From positions 1 to 64,000 of the forward strand of contig NZ_ARXS01000010.1 in NCBI RefSeq assembly GCF_025532145.1: 64,000 nucleotides of DNA, read 5' to 3'. The notes beneath the pieces were generated by a model. It was not told the origin of the DNA and did no database searches. It saw only the letters and a list, made by a program, of their open reading frames with translations. Each line of letters opens with the position of its first letter. The first letter of the stretch is position 1. Below are positions 16,301-23,333 of this stretch, piece by piece. The DNA is from Alloalcanivorax balearicus MACL04. Its GTDB lineage: Bacteria; Pseudomonadota; Gammaproteobacteria; Pseudomonadales; Alcanivoracaceae. The translations under genes were made by a program, and so were the position numbers.

Positions 16301-16841
16301 GTTCACCTACATCAGCGGCGGCATCAATGCCGAGGTAACCAGTGAGTATGTGGAAGGCAGAGGGCTTAAAGTTCTTATCCATCCCGGCCGGATCATGAGT
16401 TCCAGCTTCCAGGTATATCAAATCCTACTGGAACAGATGGTCCCTGTTCCATCCGGGCCACAGGTGATGAGGATACGGTACGCGGAAGACAGTCAGGGTG
16501 TCCGGAATCGACTTGTCGAAGGCTGGATAACGGATGATGGCTTAGGTAATCTGGAACTGAATGCCGATGTGGACTTGTATATAGATGCCCCATATCTGGA
16601 AGGCAATCTTTTTGGTCTTACCGCCCATCACAATATCTACAGCTACCCTGTGTCGATGAATCTGACAGGCCCCATAGAGTTTCTTGATGATGGACGCATG
16701 ACCATCCATCAATTCAACAGCAAGCCCGTCCCCATCGACATGAAATTCTATGCGCCAGTGGGATTCCAAGCTGGATTTCTGGACCTTCTCATTCCCGAAA
16801 TGGGGAGCCATTTAAGTTACGTGACTGACCCGATCAAATAA
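13392..16841 (+). CDS. Large Ig-like-domain lipoprotein
   Basis: This 1149-residue protein has a lipoprotein signal with lipobox LSAC (lipidated Cys at about 21) and a Gly-rich linker. Several bacterial Ig-like (SbsA/Big_5-type) domains follow, seen as repeats of YAYPDNGQTEVPTPAPVVLR, VLRFSSAV, FQFSQPIDPATV, LNFSEPLDTV and IVRFSKDIDPESV. It should be anchored in the outer membrane, possibly exposed. It is co-transcribed with the FadL-like gene. Codons 1 to about 480 are strongly GC-rich, while the part from about 14830 to the end has distinctly lower GC and different codon choice, as if the C-terminal half came from another lineage or paralogue. Confidence 0.8.
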   Translation: MNTLTLKRGGLLIASALILSACGGGGGSDMPGPDAGESKRQSLLYAYPDNGQTEVPTPAPVVLRFSSAVTVDAAEAAITLHEGDANGPTLAATFSTVDGEPRGLVLTPDDKLKPLTDYTVVIRNLKLEKGTAANQVLGFTTRPLHEGPRSLVVSSDDFVIERRIPDGGSSEPVMDFSTFRFQFSQPIDPATVHYGDAPASSTAPADNVGLYDSQGNLVDAVLVVNDRYMTVDPNPQSDDPEDQYFSYLTPGETYTLRLGDGITSVYGETFGGDEIAFTPKDSSPRGEPAVLVQRITDSANRTNLSPLTGKPINEVPVNGVLLGEDANITQASNNAVMAELADVTQYPDVTPIRLPRNTVLDGSSIDVLIGGHVPAGFSSGQVEMRMLSDATGYLVPNPYNSNRSDALRIVHLFMDVAIATEDPRTNGAFTQDILHIELIGTAAVDTTEGVLNIDAVSVVEPNVLGQEYGYGLLSFQLQSYKDQQNPPVDAVAEMEDNEPPVLQSWTLGDNSSTGGVDKITLAKPGDPIVLNFSEPLDTVSLQGRVRLVKNEGGTQSDVPVALHIDGSALVIKPDQPLEQSKELDRISYNISLQSGITDFAGNPFNGVLDRTIELPVQVQQVIGGADNFGNPPVLTQWAPFVLSTYPGYACLIDFSLADLPNDIAGRCAGGFSGVYQEDFPGIPLTEDDLQPEDDYLPVSTIPPNRPIIVRFSKDIDPESVELGRNFIVEEIDTEGTASSEVSGALELNSRVIKFWPDEKWKDGQLYRYTLVSNGDWQSNTCDQQAICGVDGFPLQTRQLPESKINQALVPGQDRGTYITTSATALPNGGGAPFSQIFKGTAESGSVLLSLVNLPTADTNANLFHEMNHTVAETGPNSTGYVPFEYALEEPIPSDEPDPYTDPLLDPDGVRPLPNSAKILTRTPGGKPFGQAQAERMLLNSGTIGCGFNYPQGAELTNDSTGDPLVCPKEKFTYISGGINAEVTSEYVEGRGLKVLIHPGRIMSSSFQVYQILLEQMVPVPSGPQVMRIRYAEDSQGVRNRLVEGWITDDGLGNLELNADVDLYIDAPYLEGNLFGLTAHHNIYSYPVSMNLTGPIEFLDDGRMTIHQFNSKPVPIDMKFYAPVGFQAGFLDLLIPEMGSHLSYVTDPIK

Positions 16842-16850
16842 ACCCCGATT

Positions 16851-16873
16851 AAGGAGGCGGATTCCGCCTCCTT
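16851..16873 (+). terminator. Rho-independent terminator of the porin-lipoprotein operon
   Basis: AAGGAGGCGGA (16851-16861) and CCGCCTCCTT (16864-16873) form a stem of about 10 bp with a tight loop, followed by TCCTCCCTCC. It lies nine bases after the lipoprotein stop. Confidence 0.75.
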
Positions 16874-16983
16874 TCCTCCCTCCATATCTCTACCACCCCA
16901 TAGTTTCACCACCCGGAAAACCCGCCCCTTTCCACCACTTGCCTGATTTCCTTTTTATGGATCCGGCAAGCTCCCCTTCTACT

Positions 16984-17322
16984 TCATGTTTGAAGAGACT
17001 CTCCCTCTACCTTCCTGGCAAAGGTGTCTAGTCCTGAAATAGGTTGACACCTAACCTGGAGCAGTTGATCCCGGCCCAGATGAAGGGTGTGATCCGGTTG
17101 TCCATGGAGAAGATGTTGGAGCTCGCGAGCGCCGATCCGAGGCTGGCGGCGACGGATGGTCCGGACAAAGTCCACCACCCGCTGTTCCCGATCCTCCCTG
17201 GCTTGCTGTGCTCGCTCCGCCTGATACCAGGCTTGGCGACTGATGCCCAGGAGGCGACAGGCCCTGCTGACGGTCAATCCGGCAACGCGGTCTTGCGTGA
17301 GGACTTGCCAGGCCGCTTTTTT
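16984..17322 (-). pseudogene. IS3-family OrfB fragment
   Basis: Read in the -1 frame after the A6G slippery site at 17322-17316, this gives an OrfB N-terminus: LTVSRACRLLGISRQAWYQA, then REQRVVDFVRTIRRRQPRIG. After about 70 codons the sequence jumps to what appears to be the terminal sequence of the element, and the frame runs past the IS end at 17031 to a stop at 16984. The entire DDE integrase core is missing, so no active transposase can be made. Confidence 0.75.
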
Positions 17323-17714
17323 ACGGTCACCCCGTAGTCCTTCTCCATGACATCGACAACGGCTTCGAAGAACTCGGCCTTCTGTTCGGCCAGCCACAGC
17401 TTCTCCTCAAGCTCCTTGATCCGCTGCTCCGGGGTGGGCGGTGACTTCGGCATGGTGGCACTCCGGGTCGTACCGTGGGAGGCACCAGGGCTCCAGTCCT
17501 GGCGGCCATATCGACGTAACCACCTTAGTACCGTCGAGCGGCCTTGGATACCGTAGCGGGCCTGAGCTTGCTTATAGGTCAGCTCACCGCCTTCCACCTG
17601 ATCCACCACCGCCTGTTTAAAGGCCAGGGTGTAATCCCGCTGTGTTCGCTTAACTCGTTGATTCATCACGTTCTCCCAAAGTCAGGGCCGGAACGTGTCA
17701 ACTCTATTCAGGAC
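17031..17714 (-). mobile_element. Internally deleted IS3-family element
   Basis: Terminal inverted repeats of about 20 bp are present at both ends: GTCCTGAAATAGGTTGACAC at 17031-17050, and at 17695-17714 the complement of GTCCTGAATAGAGTTGACAC. Inside are a complete orfA, a slippery A6G heptamer for -1 frameshifting, and only the first part of orfB. The element spans about 684 bp where a full member would be about 1.3-1.5 kb, so it is a deletion derivative that could move only if supplied with transposase in trans. Confidence 0.75.
17274..17669 (-). CDS. IS3-family transposase OrfA
   Basis: This 131-residue protein has an N-terminal helix-turn-helix (about 8-55: RDYTLAFKQAVVDQVEGG, YGIQGRSTVLRWLRRYG) and a C-terminal leucine-zipper-like coiled coil (about 78-112: EQRIKELEEKLWLAEQKAEF). 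The AAAAAAG heptamer near its 3' end would give the OrfAB fusion by -1 frameshifting in an intact element. Here orfB is truncated, so only OrfA can be made; OrfA alone can bind the ends and often acts as a repressor of transposition. Confidence 0.85.
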   Translation of the reverse strand: MMNQRVKRTQRDYTLAFKQAVVDQVEGGELTYKQAQARYGIQGRSTVLRWLRRYGRQDWSPGASHGTTRSATMPKSPPTPEQRIKELEEKLWLAEQKAEFFEAVVDVMEKDYGVTVKKRPGKSSRKTALPD

Positions 17715-17725
17715 GGGTCACGCAC

Positions 17726-17757
17726 AAAAAAAAGGGGCCGAATAAGTATTCGGCCCC
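17726..17757 (-). terminator. Strong Rho-independent terminator
   Basis: GGGGCCGAATA (17734-17744) and TATTCGGCCCC (17747-17757) make an 11-bp stem with a 2-base gap. On the minus strand it is followed by eight T. It ends the PraB-like gene and separates it from the IS element, whose end lies 12 bases away. Confidence 0.9.
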
Positions 17758-17780
17758 AGACATTAGGTTAGCAATTCGAG

Positions 17781-18278
17781 TTACGGATAGATGTTAATAT
17801 CCGCGCCACCTTGCACAACCAGATCACCGGTCACGGAACAGATGCCGAACTGAGCATTGTTCAAAGCAAAGAATGACGGATCAGCATCGGTAGGGCTCCC
17901 GTTAGAGAAACCAGCAACGATATTACCGCTACAGGTCACCAACCCTCCCAAAATGGATACTTCAATACCGGACAGGGGCAAGGTGTAATTACTAGTGTTC
18001 GCAGTACCCGTCCAAGGGAAGTTTTGCAGCACAATATTCGAGCAAACAGATGCAGAACCGGATACAGAACCGGTAGTAACAGTTACGTTACCGGCGGCGT
18101 CAACATCCCCAGTCAGGCTCAAATCACAGGTTGCCGTGATAAAGCTGGCGGAAAGAGTAGTTTCACCTTTGAAGGTGTAAGTACCCGGATATTGAACATC
18201 AATTGCGTGAGCACTAGCAGCCCCCATCAGAGCCGCACCGCCGATCGCCATGATCAAAGCTTTCTTCATATTCTTCAT
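17781..18278 (-). CDS. Secreted PraB-like protein
   Basis: This 165-residue precursor starts at ATG 18278 behind GAGGAA and has a signal peptide MKNMKKALIMAIGGAALMGA ending ASAHA. The mature part is Thr/Ser/Gly-rich and beta-like, with four Cys (in TATCDLSL, SVCSNI, VTCSGN and FGICSV) that could make two disulfides. The layout (FKGETTLSASF, LQNFPWTGTA, GIEVSILGG) resembles the PraB/alkane-oxidation-activator family of secreted proteins, but that assignment is by general resemblance only. It could instead be a fimbrial-type or other secreted adhesin. It has a strong terminator and is monocistronic. Its GC content is lower than that of most neighbours. Confidence 0.5.
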   Translation of the reverse strand: MKNMKKALIMAIGGAALMGAASAHAIDVQYPGTYTFKGETTLSASFITATCDLSLTGDVDAAGNVTVTTGSVSGSASVCSNIVLQNFPWTGTANTSNYTLPLSGIEVSILGGLVTCSGNIVAGFSNGSPTDADPSFFALNNAQFGICSVTGDLVVQGGADINIYP

Positions 18279-18501
18279 GATCAAATTCCTCATAAGTCCA
18301 TATTTTGGGTTGGTGGCAAGTCGTTACTGCTTCCTTGGCTTGCCGTGGCCGGTACCGGTCGCTGTGTTGCCCCCCGTACCGACTGACTATGAGGTTACAA
18401 CGGTGCACAGTTGTGTCTTAAGTTGATCTTTCAAAATCCGCCATTTATCGTTCAGTTACATTTTAAAGGCGCTCTTAAATCAATCACTTAGCCTCAGTTA
18501 C

Positions 18502-18550
18502 CTGTCCCCCTTTTGTTTCCCTGAAAGGCCCGAAAGGGCCAAGGTCAGGG
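18502..18550. other. RAYT-boundary motif with GAAA-loop hairpin
   Basis: CTGTCCCCC (18502-18510) and TTTTG are followed by an interrupted hairpin: CCCTGA (18519-18524) with TCAGGG (18545-18550) and GGCCC (18527-18531) with GGGCC (18536-18540), closed by a GAAA tetraloop. On the RAYT strand the order is hairpin, A-rich stretch, GGGGGACAG. The rest of 18279-18752 includes the PraB-like promoter region and a GC hairpin at about 18723-18738; no gene is seen. Confidence 0.5.
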
Positions 18551-18752
18551 CAAAAAAGATACATTTATGCTGTAAAGGTTTACTCGCTCTCGAAACATCT
18601 TCATCTCTTTAACTTGCTGTTTTTTATGGAAATCTGAAATAAAGTTCCGAAACGCGGACCAAGGAAAAGGCCCGCGAAGCGTCAGAAGTTTGCGAACAAG
18701 GGACGGGAGAGGCAGTGCCCCCGCTCATAGAGCGGGGGGAGAGCTGAAAGGC

Positions 18753-19448
18753 TCAGGATTTCCGGCTTCGGGGGCGGGTTCGGTTACGTGATGTAACCGT
18801 CCTGGACGCCTTGATGGCGGCGGATTGGGTGAACATATCATCACCAATGGGCTGGCTGCGACGCAGCGCCAGCTCAATATGGCGCCACTCCTGCTCACTC
18901 TGCCCTTGCCGTATCAGCAGGCGGTAACTCTCCTGCCGTTCTTCATCGGTGCGGCCAAGCGCCAGGTAATCAGCATGGAGGTCGAGGCAATAGGGTTCCG
19001 CTCTGCCCATTCGTTCGCGGTAGCTGGACCAGCGGTAGCTGCCCACGTGGGCCGCTTCACCGTGCACCACGGCTTGCAGCTCAATGCCACGCAGGGCGGC
19101 GAGAAACCAATAGCCGGTTTGTACCGGGGAGGAACGGTAACGCCCTTCCCACAGGCTGCCGTTCTGTTGGCGCCGCCGGTTACGGTAGCGTGTGGTGCGC
19201 AGGGAGAGTGCCTTCATGAATTCCGGCAGGGCCTCGGGGTCGGGGCCCGGGTCCAGCAACAGATGCACCTGATTGCTGAGCAGACACCAGGCATAGATAC
19301 GCACGCCCAGTTCCTCTCTTAGTTCGCGCATGTCGCGCAGGTATTTGCGGAAATCCCCATCGGTGTGGAATACCGTTTGACCACGGAATCCCTGCTGCAT
19401 GACGTGATGTGGATACCCTGGAAGAATCAACCGCCCGCTCCGTGGCAT
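18753..19448 (-). CDS. REP-associated transposase-like protein lacking the catalytic Tyr
   Basis: This 231-residue RAYT-family protein has RLILPGYPHHVMQQGFRGQT at 6-25, YAWCLLSNQVHLLLD at 52-66, LWEGRYRSSPVQTGYW at 99-114, YRWSSYRERMG, and a basic C-terminus (TRPRSRKS). It is the least diverged of the four in the window in its HUH region, yet the first His of NHVH is Gln60 and the Tyr column in the RYIELNP-type helix is Gly121 (LRGIELQAV). Loss of the nucleophile makes DNA cleavage impossible by the known mechanism. A GGGGAC ribosome site precedes the start. Boundary motifs with the same parts flank it on both sides. Confidence 0.82.
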   Translation of the reverse strand: MPRSGRLILPGYPHHVMQQGFRGQTVFHTDGDFRKYLRDMRELREELGVRIYAWCLLSNQVHLLLDPGPDPEALPEFMKALSLRTTRYRNRRRQQNGSLWEGRYRSSPVQTGYWFLAALRGIELQAVVHGEAAHVGSYRWSSYRERMGRAEPYCLDLHADYLALGRTDEERQESYRLLIRQGQSEQEWRHIELALRRSQPIGDDMFTQSAAIKASRTVTSRNRTRPRSRKS

Positions 19449-19552
19449 GGTCGTCCCCTTTTTCGCTGTTATTTTTTTCCGAGGCCGGCGGATTTTAACC
19501 CGCCGGTGCAGTCATTCACTTTGAAACGACCGATTGATTTTGTCCAGGGTTT

Positions 19553-19667
19553 CTGTCCCCTTTTTTGTAACCACCGTCCATGGTGGTTACCCTTCGGGCC
19601 GTTGCCAAGGCAACGTCAAAAATCGTTCCCGACGATTTGTTTGTAACCTGCCATCCATGGTGGTTAC
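19553..19667. repeat. Boundary motif and cluster of four hairpins
   Basis: CTGTCCCC (19553-19560) and TTTTTT precede four stem-loops: GTAACCACC/GGTGGTTAC (19567-19575, 19582-19590), CGTTGCC/GGCAACG (19600-19606, 19609-19615), AAATCGT/ACGATTT (19620-19626, 19632-19638) and GTAACC/GGTTAC (19643-19648, 19662-19667). The outer two share the CCATGGTGGTTAC sequence. They lie between the RAYT gene and the 3' end of the LLM oxidoreductase gene. Confidence 0.6.
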
Positions 19668-19695
19668 CCTTCAAATCGGCGATATCAATCCGCCA

Positions 19696-20688
19696 TCATG
19701 GCAATTCGCTTAATATCTCCGACGCCATTTTGTATGAACGCAAACGGGCGTCGTGGTCGAATATGCCTGAGGTAATAATGACCTCATCCACTTGGGTTTT
19801 GTCGAGAAACTCCCGCAGCCCTTCGGTGACCGTGGTTTTATCGCCGACCATGGAACAACGCAGCGCCTGCTCCACGCCGGCCCGTTCCAGCGGCGACCAG
19901 AATTCATCCATGTTTTCCAGCGGCGGCGGCAGCGGCCCCGGGCGGCCGCGGCGCAGGTTGGTGAACTGCTGCTGCACCGAGGTAAACAGCCGCTGAGCTT
20001 CACGGTTGTCATCAGCGCCGTAGACGCCGATACCCGCCGCGGCGTAGGGCTTGTCCAGGTAGCGTGACGGCTCGAAGCGGTCGCGGTAGATCGCCAGGGC
20101 GTCGTGCAGCGCTTCCGGCGCGAAGTGGGAGGCGAACGCGAATGGCAGGCCGAGACGGGCCGCCAATTGCGCGCTGAACAAACTGGAACCCAGCAGCCAC
20201 ACCGGCACCTTGGTGCCCACGCCGGGGATCGCCTTGACCCGCTGTTCCGGGTCCGGGTCATCCAGATAGGCCATCAGTTCCTGCACGTCCTGGGGAAATT
20301 CCATGGCGCTGGATTGCAGGTCGCGACGCAAGGCGCGGGCGGTTTCCATGTCGGTGCCCGGTGCCCGCCCCAGTCCCAGGTCGATGCGGCCAGGGTGCAG
20401 GGACGCGAGGGTGCCGAACTGCTCCGCCACCACCAGCGGCGCGTGGTTGGGCAACATGATACCGCCGGAACCGACCCGGATGCGTTGAGTGCCAGCGGCG
20501 ATGTGGGCGATCACCACGGCGGTGGCGGAGCTGGCCACGCCGGGCATGTTGTGATGCTCCGCCACCCAGTAGCGGGTGTAGCCCCACTGCTCGGCGTGGC
20601 GGGCCAGATCCAGGGAATGGCGAAACGATTGGGTGGGATCCCCGCCACGCAGGATGGGACAGAGATCCAGAACGGAATAGGCCGTCAT
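19696..20688 (-). CDS. LLM class flavin-dependent oxidoreductase
   Basis: This 330-residue luciferase-like (TIM-barrel) protein starts [20 protein letters not shown] and has [56 protein letters not shown] and VPVWLLGSS. This pattern is typical of the YhbW/luciferase-like monooxygenase group 1 family, which uses reduced flavin. The substrate is unknown. Start ATG 20688 follows GGGAGTTTAT; an 18-codon upstream extension is not supported. It lies downstream of the acyl-CoA dehydrogenase operon on the same strand but is separated by 275 bases that contain a REP pair, so it is likely a separate unit. Confidence 0.87.
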   Translation of the reverse strand: MTAYSVLDLCPILRGGDPTQSFRHSLDLARHAEQWGYTRYWVAEHHNMPGVASSATAVVIAHIAAGTQRIRVGSGGIMLPNHAPLVVAEQFGTLASLHPGRIDLGLGRAPGTDMETARALRRDLQSSAMEFPQDVQELMAYLDDPDPEQRVKAIPGVGTKVPVWLLGSSLFSAQLAARLGLPFAFASHFAPEALHDALAIYRDRFEPSRYLDKPYAAAGIGVYGADDNREAQRLFTSVQQQFTNLRRGRPGPLPPPLENMDEFWSPLERAGVEQALRCSMVGDKTTVTEGLREFLDKTQVDEVIITSGIFDHDARLRSYKMASEILSELP

Positions 20689-20842
20689 ATAAACTCCCGA
20701 ACGAACAAACGATGGGCAAAGAGATGGGGCAGTTGGCGGCAAAAGTCAAAGAAAAGCCAGGTACGGCGGGCGCCAGGCATAGGAATGGGCAAGGATTGGC
20801 GATGAAATCGCAAGCCGTCGCCAGCCCCTGAACCTCAGCCCC

Positions 20843-20924
20843 TGTAGGAGCTTGCCCTGCAAGCGAATTCGGCTTCCTGCGAAAAGATTCGCTTGCAAGG
20901 CAAGCTCCTACAGCGGCTTCGTAG
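20843..20924. repeat. REP pair
   Basis: Two inverted units: GTAGGAGCTTGCCCTGCAAG followed by CGAATTC, then GATTCGCTTGCAAGGCAAGC and TCCTACAGCGGCTTCGTAG. It lies at the end of the acyl-CoA dehydrogenase operon. Confidence 0.8.
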
Positions 20925-20962
20925 CCTGGGTTGATGCATGCTTAGCGGTTGTGGCACCACCG

Positions 20963-22126
20963 CTAGGCGTGAATCAAGTCGTGGTCGCGACGCTGCTGGC
21001 GGTAGCGTTGCAGATGGAAGCGGTGCCCTCCCCAGGCTTGATCCAAAGCCACCACGCGGCGGAAGTAATGACTCACCGCCGCCTCGTCGGTGACACCGAT
21101 GCCGCCGTGCAATTGGACCGCGTCGCCGGTCACCATGCGTGCCGCCGCGCTGATGCGCGAGCGGACGCCGGCGATAACCGCTGACGAACGCTGGCCGCGC
21201 TGATCCAGGTGCGCTGTCAGTAAGGGCAACAGCGCCTGGCTGTATTCCAACTCCAGGGCCATGGCGGCCAGACGATGCTGGATCACCTGGAATCGCGACA
21301 ACCGCTGGCTGAACTGCTCGCGGGTGTCGACGTATTTCAGGGTCAACGTCAAGGCCGCTCGCATGGCGCCCAATGCTTCCGCGCAGGCTCCCGCCGCCCC
21401 CCAATCCCACCCTGCCTGCAACGCCGCACCGGCGCTTTCCGCGCTGGCCACCAGGGCGTCGTCGGCGACGCGCACATCAGCGAAAAACAAGTCCGCCGCC
21501 GATTGCCCGCCGATGGTAAGATAGGACGTCATCGACAATCCTGGCGCATCCGCCGGCACCCGCATCAACACCGACCCCTGCTCGGTGGCGGCGGAGACCA
21601 ACAGCGTGTCCGCCTGTGGAGCCCCCAATACCGTGGCCTTGGTGCCCTGGAGCCGCCATTGGTGTCCATCGTGCCGTGCCTGGGTGGTGAGCGGCCGCAA
21701 ATCGTAGCGTCGCCCCGGTTCGGCCCACGCCAGGGCCAGACGGCGTTCCCCGCTCATCATCGCCATCAACAGTCCAGCCTCGCGTTCGCCCTGCCCGGCC
21801 GCCCGTAAAATTGCCGATGGCACCAGCATGGCATCCAGCACAGGCGCCAACACCAGACCACGGCCAAACTGTTCCAGCAGGATCAGGGCTTCCTTGGGAG
21901 ACTGGGCGTAGCCGCCGTCGGTTTCCGGCAGGCAGGCACCCAGCCAACCCAGTTCAGCGATCTGCCGCCATAAGGCGGGGTCGTCCCCGCCTTCAGCAAG
22001 CGCCGCGCGACGGCGCATCAAATCGTATTCGTGGTCGATGAAGCGCTCGATACTGTCCTGGAGCTGGCGTTCGTCATCACTGAGCCCCAGTGCCAACGGC
22101 CGCCGTTGTGCCATTGCGTCGCTCAT
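20963..22126 (-). CDS. Acyl-CoA dehydrogenase, non-catalytic-type subunit
   Basis: This 387-residue acyl-CoA dehydrogenase-fold protein has the three-domain layout, with the C-terminal FAD-contact motif DTREQFSQRL and the QLHGGIGVTDEAAVSHYFRR block. Neither usual position of the catalytic Glu carries Glu: the IVD-type position reads GAAGACAEALG and the MCAD-type position reads QAWGGHR. Its start overlaps the preceding acyl-CoA dehydrogenase stop by four bases (ATGA). Adjacent pairs with the base in only one partner are known from steroid side-chain FadE heterotetramers. It is probably the FAD-binding partner of the upstream protein in an alpha2beta2 enzyme. Confidence 0.85.
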   Translation of the reverse strand: MSDAMAQRRPLALGLSDDERQLQDSIERFIDHEYDLMRRRAALAEGGDDPALWRQIAELGWLGACLPETDGGYAQSPKEALILLEQFGRGLVLAPVLDAMLVPSAILRAAGQGEREAGLLMAMMSGERRLALAWAEPGRRYDLRPLTTQARHDGHQWRLQGTKATVLGAPQADTLLVSAATEQGSVLMRVPADAPGLSMTSYLTIGGQSAADLFFADVRVADDALVASAESAGAALQAGWDWGAAGACAEALGAMRAALTLTLKYVDTREQFSQRLSRFQVIQHRLAAMALELEYSQALLPLLTAHLDQRGQRSSAVIAGVRSRISAAARMVTGDAVQLHGGIGVTDEAAVSHYFRRVVALDQAWGGHRFHLQRYRQQRRDHDLIHA

Positions 22127-23301
22127 AAATGCAGCCCCCGTTTGGCGATGATGCCGTGCTGGATTTCATTGGTGCCGCCATAGATGGATACCGCCCGGCG
22201 AATCAGGAACTGGGACATGGCCCCCATCGCCGCCGGGTCACCAAAGTCATGCTCCCGATGCGGTTGGAAAAGAGGGAGTCCGTGCATGCCCAGGACTTCC
22301 ACCCACAAGGCGCTAAGGCGTTGCTGCAGCCGCGCCCCCTGAATCTTGACCATGGAAGCGGCGGTATCGGCCTGGCTGCTGGCGTTGTCGGTGAGGATGC
22401 GATAAATGGCCAGCTCGTGGGCGGCGACTTCGATTTCCAGAGCCGCGCATTCCGTATCCAGCGCCTCGTCGTCGATGCCCTCGCTGTGCTCATCACGCAT
22501 GCGATCGATAAGTTCGCGCAACCGCTTCATATCCTGTTTCGCCTGCGGCAGGTAGGCACTGCTGGTGCGTTCGTTTTCCAGCAGGAATTTGGCGTAACGC
22601 CAGCCGGCGTTTTCCTCGCCGATGAGGTTCTCCGCCGGCACCCGCACATCCTCGAAGAACACTTCATTGACGTAATGATCCATGTCCTGGGTGATGATGG
22701 GTTTCACCGTCACGCCTGGGCTGTGCATGTCGATCAGCAGCATGCTGATGCCGTTTTGCTTTTTGCCGCTGTTATCGGTACGCACCAGGCAGAAGATCCA
22801 GTCGGCGAATTGCGCCTGGCTGGTCCAGATTTTCTGGCCATTGACCCGATAGCAATCCCCTTCCCGTTTCGCGGCGGTGCGCAGCGAAGCCAGGTCGGAG
22901 CCCGCATTAGGCTCGGAATAGCCCTGGCACCAGAATTCGGAGCCGTCCAGGATGCGCGGTAAATAGCGCTCTTTTTGCTGTTCGGTGCCAAAGGTGTAAA
23001 TCACCGGTCCGATCAAGTGCAAGCCGAACGGGCTCGGCGCCGGCGCCCAGGCTTCCGCCAGCTCGATATCGAACACCATCCGCTTGAGCGGTGACCAGCC
23101 GGTGCCGCCGTAGCGGGTCGGCCAGTGTGGCGCCGACCACCCCTTGCCATGGAGAATGGCGGTCCACTCGCGCATGTCCTCCTTGCTGGGGTGGAACCCC
23201 TGCCGACAGCGTTGTTCCAGCGGCTTGGGCAGATTCGCGGCGACGAAATCACGCACTTCCCGGCGAAAAGCGCGCATCTCCGTGGAATCGAGAGTATCCA
23301 T
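22123..23301 (-). CDS. Acyl-CoA dehydrogenase, catalytic-type subunit
   Basis: This 392-residue acyl-CoA dehydrogenase resembles the larger member of heteromeric pairs (FadE26-like). It has WPTRYGGTGWSPLKRMVFDI, the ligand motif WCQGYSEPNAGSDLASL, NGQKIWTSQAQFADW, and a catalytic Glu expected in FLLENERTSSAYL. The C-terminal YGGTNEIQHGIIAKRGL has Gly where MCAD-type enzymes have Glu. It should desaturate an acyl-CoA and pass electrons to ETF. It is translationally coupled to the partner at 20963-22126 and follows an enoyl-CoA hydratase gene in the same operon. Confidence 0.88.
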   Translation of the reverse strand: MDTLDSTEMRAFRREVRDFVAANLPKPLEQRCRQGFHPSKEDMREWTAILHGKGWSAPHWPTRYGGTGWSPLKRMVFDIELAEAWAPAPSPFGLHLIGPVIYTFGTEQQKERYLPRILDGSEFWCQGYSEPNAGSDLASLRTAAKREGDCYRVNGQKIWTSQAQFADWIFCLVRTDNSGKKQNGISMLLIDMHSPGVTVKPIITQDMDHYVNEVFFEDVRVPAENLIGEENAGWRYAKFLLENERTSSAYLPQAKQDMKRLRELIDRMRDEHSEGIDDEALDTECAALEIEVAAHELAIYRILTDNASSQADTAASMVKIQGARLQQRLSALWVEVLGMHGLPLFQPHREHDFGDPAAMGAMSQFLIRRAVSIYGGTNEIQHGIIAKRGLHL

Positions 23302-23333
23302 AACGCAGGGTCCTCATGATCGAAGGGCGCGAT

